Assembly (NCBI GenBank): GCA_024683955.1
Contig: JAIKXS010000073.1
Span: 17,427 to 81,426, forward strand
DNA from: Desulfovibrio sp.
Lineage (GTDB): Bacteria; Desulfobacterota; Desulfovibrionia; Desulfovibrionales; Desulfovibrionaceae
Length of the DNA: 64,000 bases
Direction of reading: 5' to 3'
Position numbers and translations under genes: made by a program. The notes under the pieces were generated by a model, which was given only the letters and a program-made list of their open reading frames with translations, had not been told where the DNA came from and made no database searches. Below are positions 60,599 to 64,000 of this stretch, in pieces (within the stretch, counting starts at the first letter, position 1; each line of letters begins with the position of its first letter).

Positions 60599-60918
60599 AC
60601 CCTCTATTCTTTGACGAAGAAGTCAGGCCGCGTAACAAAAAAATTCCGCACAGGCCTTTCTCAAGGGTGCCGTGCCCCGTTATCCGCCTCCCCTGTCGGG
60701 AGTAATCGGAAGACAGGTGTACAGAGATGTCGACCGCAGTTTTTTGTGTGTGGCTGTACTGATGCCCGAAAGATGAAAATATGGGAAATGCCACTCATTC
60801 CGGCGACCGAATCATGGCTCCCGCGGATGTGCGGCAATGCCCGGGCTGCAGTCAAAATTTGCCACCAACAGGACGCTGCCTGTTTCCTTCGGCCATACCA
60901 ATTGATAAGGAGTCAGTC
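60599..60918. other. Spacer upstream of the iron-sulfur flavoprotein gene
   Basis: About 320 bases without a supported gene. It is the leader or promoter region of the gene at 60919 and begins with operator copy 2. Confidence 0.4.
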
Positions 60919-61455
60919 ATGAAAATTCTTGTTTTGAACGGGAGTCCGCACCCGCACGGCAACACGAAGAGATTGATCGATGCCTTTGCCGAGGGGGCAG
61001 TATCGGCCGGGCACCGGCTTGATGTCCTTGATGTCTGTAAGCTCGGCATTGCCGGCTGTATTGCCTGTGAGCATTGCCATACCAAAGGAAACGGCCAGTG
61101 TGCCCAGAAGGACGGCATGCAGCAGATCTATGCCCTTTTCGCTGAGGCCGATATGCTTATTGTCGCGTCACCTGTCTATTTCGGCAGCATTTCGGGACAG
61201 CTCAAATGCGTTGTGGACAGATTGTATGCCCTTTTTACGCCTCAACCCGTCTCTCGTGCTGGAAAACCTCGGAAGTTTGCCTCGATTCTGAGTTCTGCTG
61301 CCCCAGGCGTGTACGATGGGTCGCAGGCCATACTCGAAGGCAGTCTTTCAGCCGCTTTTGGCCTTGAAGTCGTTGGGCGATTTACGGCAAACGGAGAGGA
61401 AAACAGTTCCGAGGCGAAGCTCAGGGAGTTGCGCGAGTTTGGAAAAAATCTCTAG
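60919..61455 (+). CDS. Iron-sulfur flavoprotein / NADPH-dependent FMN reductase family protein (second copy)
   Basis: A 178-residue flavodoxin-fold protein. The FMN loop is LNGSPHPHGNTKRL (residues 6-19). The compact motif CIACEHCHTKGNGQC (Cys 47, 50, 53, 61) fits the CX2CX2CX4-7C pattern of iron-sulfur flavoproteins, and VASPVYFGSISGQLKCVVDRLY is the second flavin site. AAGGAG lies upstream of the ATG; the frame extends 46 codons upstream without support. It parallels the protein at 29045, and both are neighbours of a rubrerythrin-type gene. Confidence 0.87.
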   Translation: MKILVLNGSPHPHGNTKRLIDAFAEGAVSAGHRLDVLDVCKLGIAGCIACEHCHTKGNGQCAQKDGMQQIYALFAEADMLIVASPVYFGSISGQLKCVVDRLYALFTPQPVSRAGKPRKFASILSSAAPGVYDGSQAILEGSLSAAFGLEVVGRFTANGEENSSEAKLRELREFGKNL

Positions 61456-61683
61456 GTTTGTAAGTAAGGTTCCGGGATACAGTCACTGTTATCGGGAACA
61501 GGATGGAAATCCCGTGGCGGAAGGGAAACGTACTGGCTTGCGAGGTTCGTACCTGGCGACGCATGCCGGCTGTGTACTTCACCATGGGAGGTGCGGCATG
61601 GCGTTTCATCTGTCCGTGCCTCCATATCTATAATACATTGGAATCGTACATAATTGTAACAAGATCAATCTAAGGAGTATGAC

Positions 61684-62103
61684 ATGACGATGCATAATTA
61701 CGCGGAAAAGTCTAAATTCGCGGACAAAATCAAGCAAATGCACAATGCCGAAGTCAATGGGAGCGAGCTCTACTTTGTACTCGTCTACCTTGCCAGAGAG
61801 AACGGTCTTGAAGACCTGGCCGATGCTATGTTGAAAAACGCCGTTGAGGATTCCCTGCATGGTGGCATGTACGGCGCTATGCTGGGGAAGGGTAAGGCAG
61901 ATGTGGAGGAATTGTGGCGACAGGCTGTAAGGATGTATAAACTGGAAGCTTCCGCGCAGGATTCCCTGCAGAAAATGGGAGCAGAAATCCGAGAGGCTGG
62001 CGAGCCGGAACTTGCCAAGTGTGTTGAATCGACCATTGAAGAAGAAAACGAACATGCACGGCGTATGAAGGCAGTGTTCGACGCGCACGGCATTGCGTAT
62101 TAA
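61684..62103 (+). CDS. Rubrerythrin-like ferritin-fold protein without rubredoxin domain
   Basis: A 139-residue four-helix protein related to the N-terminal domain of rubrerythrin. Diiron-ligand positions can be placed at NAEVNG (Glu23), the pair near VEDSLH (Asp56/His59; in the paralogue at 29801 the equivalent is ExxH), a Glu near 88, and EENEH (Glu121, His124). The acidic residue of the second site is Asp instead of Glu, or shifted by one (Glu55-x3-His59). It lacks the C-terminal rubredoxin Cys4 site, so it needs an outside electron donor; the iron-sulfur flavoprotein 228 nt upstream is a candidate. AAGGAG precedes the ATG. Confidence 0.82.
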   Translation: MTMHNYAEKSKFADKIKQMHNAEVNGSELYFVLVYLARENGLEDLADAMLKNAVEDSLHGGMYGAMLGKGKADVEELWRQAVRMYKLEASAQDSLQKMGAEIREAGEPELAKCVESTIEEENEHARRMKAVFDAHGIAY

Positions 62104-62290
62104 GTGGTTGGGGCAGGTATTATTTTTTTTCTGTGTTGAAAAGGCATATCTGCTGCCATACTGGTATCAAGTCTTTATTTTGTAGAATGTGCTGAATTCC
62201 AGCCACTGGAATACAATACTAAATTTTTATTTTTCGACTGAATATAACCAATCTTTTATCTAACCTTATACCAGAACTAAGAGGATCTCT

Positions 62291-62632
62291 ATGACAGATG
62301 AAGAAGTTCTCTCTGCATTTCATGCTATGTGGGACAATTTTCCAGAACCAGTAACCATAACGCAAAAAAGCAGGGAAATAGTGGCCGTCAATAAAGCCGC
62401 TGCCGACCTTGGCCTAAAGGCAGGAATAAAATGCTCTTCCATCGGCAAACCCGAGGATCACAAGGGCTGTCTTTGTAACAGGGCGATCGATACCTGTACC
62501 GGCATTGGCGTCTCGTACGAAGGGCCTTTTGGCAGAACATACGGATTCTGGATTCCCATATCAGGGCGTCCTGACTGGGTTCTTCACTACAGTGTTGGCA
62601 GAACGGTCAACTATGATTCTCTTAAACGGTAG
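62291..62632 (+). CDS. Small PAS-like protein with a four-cysteine cluster
   Basis: A 113-residue protein. WDNFPEPVTITQKSREIVAVNKAAADLGL (14-42) is a typical PAS N-terminal pattern. A cysteine group C48, C60, C62, C69 (KCSSIGKPEDHKGCLCNRAIDTC) follows, then a glycine/aromatic-rich end (YGFWIPISGRPDWVLHYSVGRTV). There is no output domain, so it could be a stand-alone sensor, a metal or Fe-S binding module, or an accessory protein. AGAGGA lies upstream of the ATG. It is third in a row with the flavoprotein and rubrerythrin-like genes, 187 nt after the latter. I do not recognise a named family. Confidence 0.65.
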   Translation: MTDEEVLSAFHAMWDNFPEPVTITQKSREIVAVNKAAADLGLKAGIKCSSIGKPEDHKGCLCNRAIDTCTGIGVSYEGPFGRTYGFWIPISGRPDWVLHYSVGRTVNYDSLKR

Positions 62633-63439
62633 CATTGGCAGTCCCGGGGTAGGAAAAATTTTGTGATTTTCCTGAATCCGGAATTGGGCAGACAATAGTT
62701 TTTGTGTGTGTTCATACGGGAAGAGCTCTCCGAATACCAGCCTTTGTCCTGAGTTGGGATAGATTCCCTTGTTGTCCCCGACGGCTTCAGTGCAGAAATG
62801 AATCGGAGCGACCTAGGTATTTGATTCCCTCAGCTTCCGAGAGACATGTTGTTAGATCTTTTTTGCTTGTTGTTTGTTCCAGTGTACACGCTTTACGCCC
62901 TGTAAATGCAAAGCCCCCTTTCCGCTTGCGGCAGGGGGTTTTGACATGGAGAAATTTTTTTATGGGGCTATGGAAGGGATGGCTTCTCGTTCTTAATGGT
63001 AATGTTGATGTTAGATCGACTGCAGTAAATGAGGGCTTCTCTTCACGCGTATACCAGCTGGCTCAATAATCTGCCCTTCAGGGAGAGTGTAATATTTTTT
63101 GTGTAAATCGCCTTTCAGGAAGCTTCACTCAGGCATGGGCCTTAGAGCCTTTTCCTTTTGCCCCGTCCAATCTGTCCATTTCATCACGCCAGGCCTTTTC
63201 CCTATTCAGAGCCTTCAGACGTATCTGTTCGTCGGCGCTTGGGTTCTTCAGAACGAGGTGAGTCTCATCTTCTCCTGTGTCCTGTGTATAAGGCATTTTC
63301 TACCCCTGCAATGCATTAATCTCTGCTTCCGTAAGACCAGTGTATAGAACGATTTTTTCGATAGGCTCTCCACCTTTAATCATCCTTGCTGCAAGCCGAC
63401 GAATTTCTTCTTTCCTGCCAATACCAGCGACTTCAGGCG
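62633..63439. other. Gene-poor region left of the IS1595 relic
   Basis: About 800 bases without a supported gene. It contains the hairpin at 62911-62942 described separately. Short frames from 62700 to 63350 lack recognisable content. Confidence 0.35.
62911..62942 (+). terminator. Terminator-like hairpin without an obvious gene
   Basis: Arms AAGCCCCCT (62911-62919) and AGGGGGTTT (62933-62941), one G-T pair, with an inner CCGC-TT-GCGG hairpin, end in TTTT. The closest upstream gene stops 280 bp earlier. Confidence 0.55.
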
Positions 63440-63981
63440 GTCAGGCTTCACGCTGCCCAGAAAGCCGCACAAGAGAGGTGGCGAGGTCTCCTTAAGGGGA
63501 TTCGCGTGAGCAGGTCTGCGTTCCCTGCATTGTCAACCTTGACGGGTTGAGCATCGGGAAAATTAGCAATCTGTGAAGGCCCTGCGTAAAAGACCTGGAA
63601 TCCGTATTGAACAGAAGGATTGAGAAAGGTTCGATATTCGTTACAGACAGCTTGCGAAGCTACCATAAGATCGCCCATGAGAACGAGTTTACCCATGTTC
63701 GCGTTCCAAAGGGGAAGCATAAGAACGGGGCTTTCAACATCCAGACAGTCAACGCCTATCATTCGGAACTAAAAAGGCTCGTTCACGGCAGCTTCAAGGG
63801 CGTTGCGACGAAATATCTCAACAACTACATCGTCTACAACAACTTCGTGAATTTCGCCAAGGGCGAATTACATCACAAGTTGAACATCTTGAGAGAGTTC
63901 ATGTATACGACCGATGTCAACATTAAGAGCAAGGAAGTCAGCGACAGGGAAAGAATTCCTGTGTTGAGAAAGAAGGCGTAA
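63440..63981 (+). pseudogene. Decayed IS1595-family (ISXO2-like) transposase
   Basis: The plus strand near 63445 encodes FTLPRKPHKRGGE, the start of the ISXO2-like DDE domain. The frame then shifts to SREQVCVPCIVNLDGLSIGKISNL, hits a TGA near 63576, and continues to 63981 with RRIEKGSIFVTDSLRSYHKIA, HVRVPKGKHKNGAFNIQTVNAYHSELKRLVHGSFKGVATKYLNNYIVYNNF. These are the second catalytic Asp (TDS) and the His-Ser/Lys part of the IS1595 catalytic core. One frameshift and one stop, together with the missing N-terminal zinc-ribbon region, make it inactive. Confidence 0.82.
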
Positions 63982-64000
63982 AAATACGTTAACCTGATTT

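Noticed and set aside
60781..60918. 46-codon upstream extension of the second iron-sulfur flavoprotein
   Set aside because: AAGGAG and the family-typical MKILVLNGSP start fix the ATG at 60919.
1..64000. CRISPR array
   Set aside because: No regularly spaced direct repeats and no cas genes were seen.

Overview
The window looks like a chromosomal segment of a sulfate-reducer-type deltaproteobacterium, most likely Desulfovibrionales and possibly host-associated. Supporting signs are a multihaem NrfHA nitrite reductase with a linked Crp-family regulator, rubrerythrins and iron-sulfur flavoproteins for oxidative stress, a fused 4TM/12TM TAXI TRAP transporter with its DUF1850 partner, separate glyQ and glyS genes, and a type III secretion-style chaperone/effector pair. 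The taxonomic call is an inference from gene content, not from a marker search.

Layout. 1-1.8 kb: pyrimidine genes pyrB-pyrC on the minus strand, pyrC cut by the window edge. 2.1-9.2 kb: an accessory islet holding a decayed IS5-family transposase, a CesT-like chaperone, a 1218-residue two-domain putative effector (DUF3626-like plus HD domain) and two IS630-family relics, ending next to a tRNA-Leu(GAG). 9.7-27.9 kb: mostly housekeeping genes (cheW, dsbD, greA, an MprF-like membrane protein, pyrR, mfd, a SurA-like isomerase, rodZ-like, recO, glyQ, glyS, rpsT, tRNA-Arg). 28.1-30.4 kb: a ferredoxin-nitroreductase, an iron-sulfur flavoprotein and rubrerythrin. 31.8-34.1 kb: an exported leucine-rich repeat protein and a small secreted protein. 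34.2-37.6 kb: a PLD/helicase/DUF3427 protein with a NUDIX partner, probably defence or repair related. 37.6-44.4 kb: TauE/SafE permease, TAXI TRAP permease, an unknown helical protein, DUF1850 protein and TAXI binding protein. 44.6-48.0 kb: a Crp-type regulator, a flavodoxin and nrfHA. 48.2-57.8 kb: a metabolic and transport assortment (hydroxyacid dehydrogenase, diguanylate cyclase, AzlCD, phosphopantetheinyl transferase, DAACS symporter, Tat-exported DUF362 protein, secreted esterase). 58.8-62.6 kb: an OmpR/EnvZ-type two-component system, a second iron-sulfur flavoprotein, a second rubrerythrin-like protein and a small PAS-like Cys protein. The window ends in a decayed IS1595-family transposase.

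How the parts fit. The Crp-type regulator at 44645 carries the recognition-helix residues that read GTGA half-sites. Palindromes of that type lie in its own upstream region and upstream of nrfH, which suggests one nitrite/nitrosative stress circuit. The two-component system at 58.8 kb is flanked by nearly identical 11-bp-periodic GGTCA repeats, which suggests autoregulation and control of the flavoprotein-rubrerythrin genes just downstream. The most novel item is the effector/chaperone islet at 3.5-7.7 kb.
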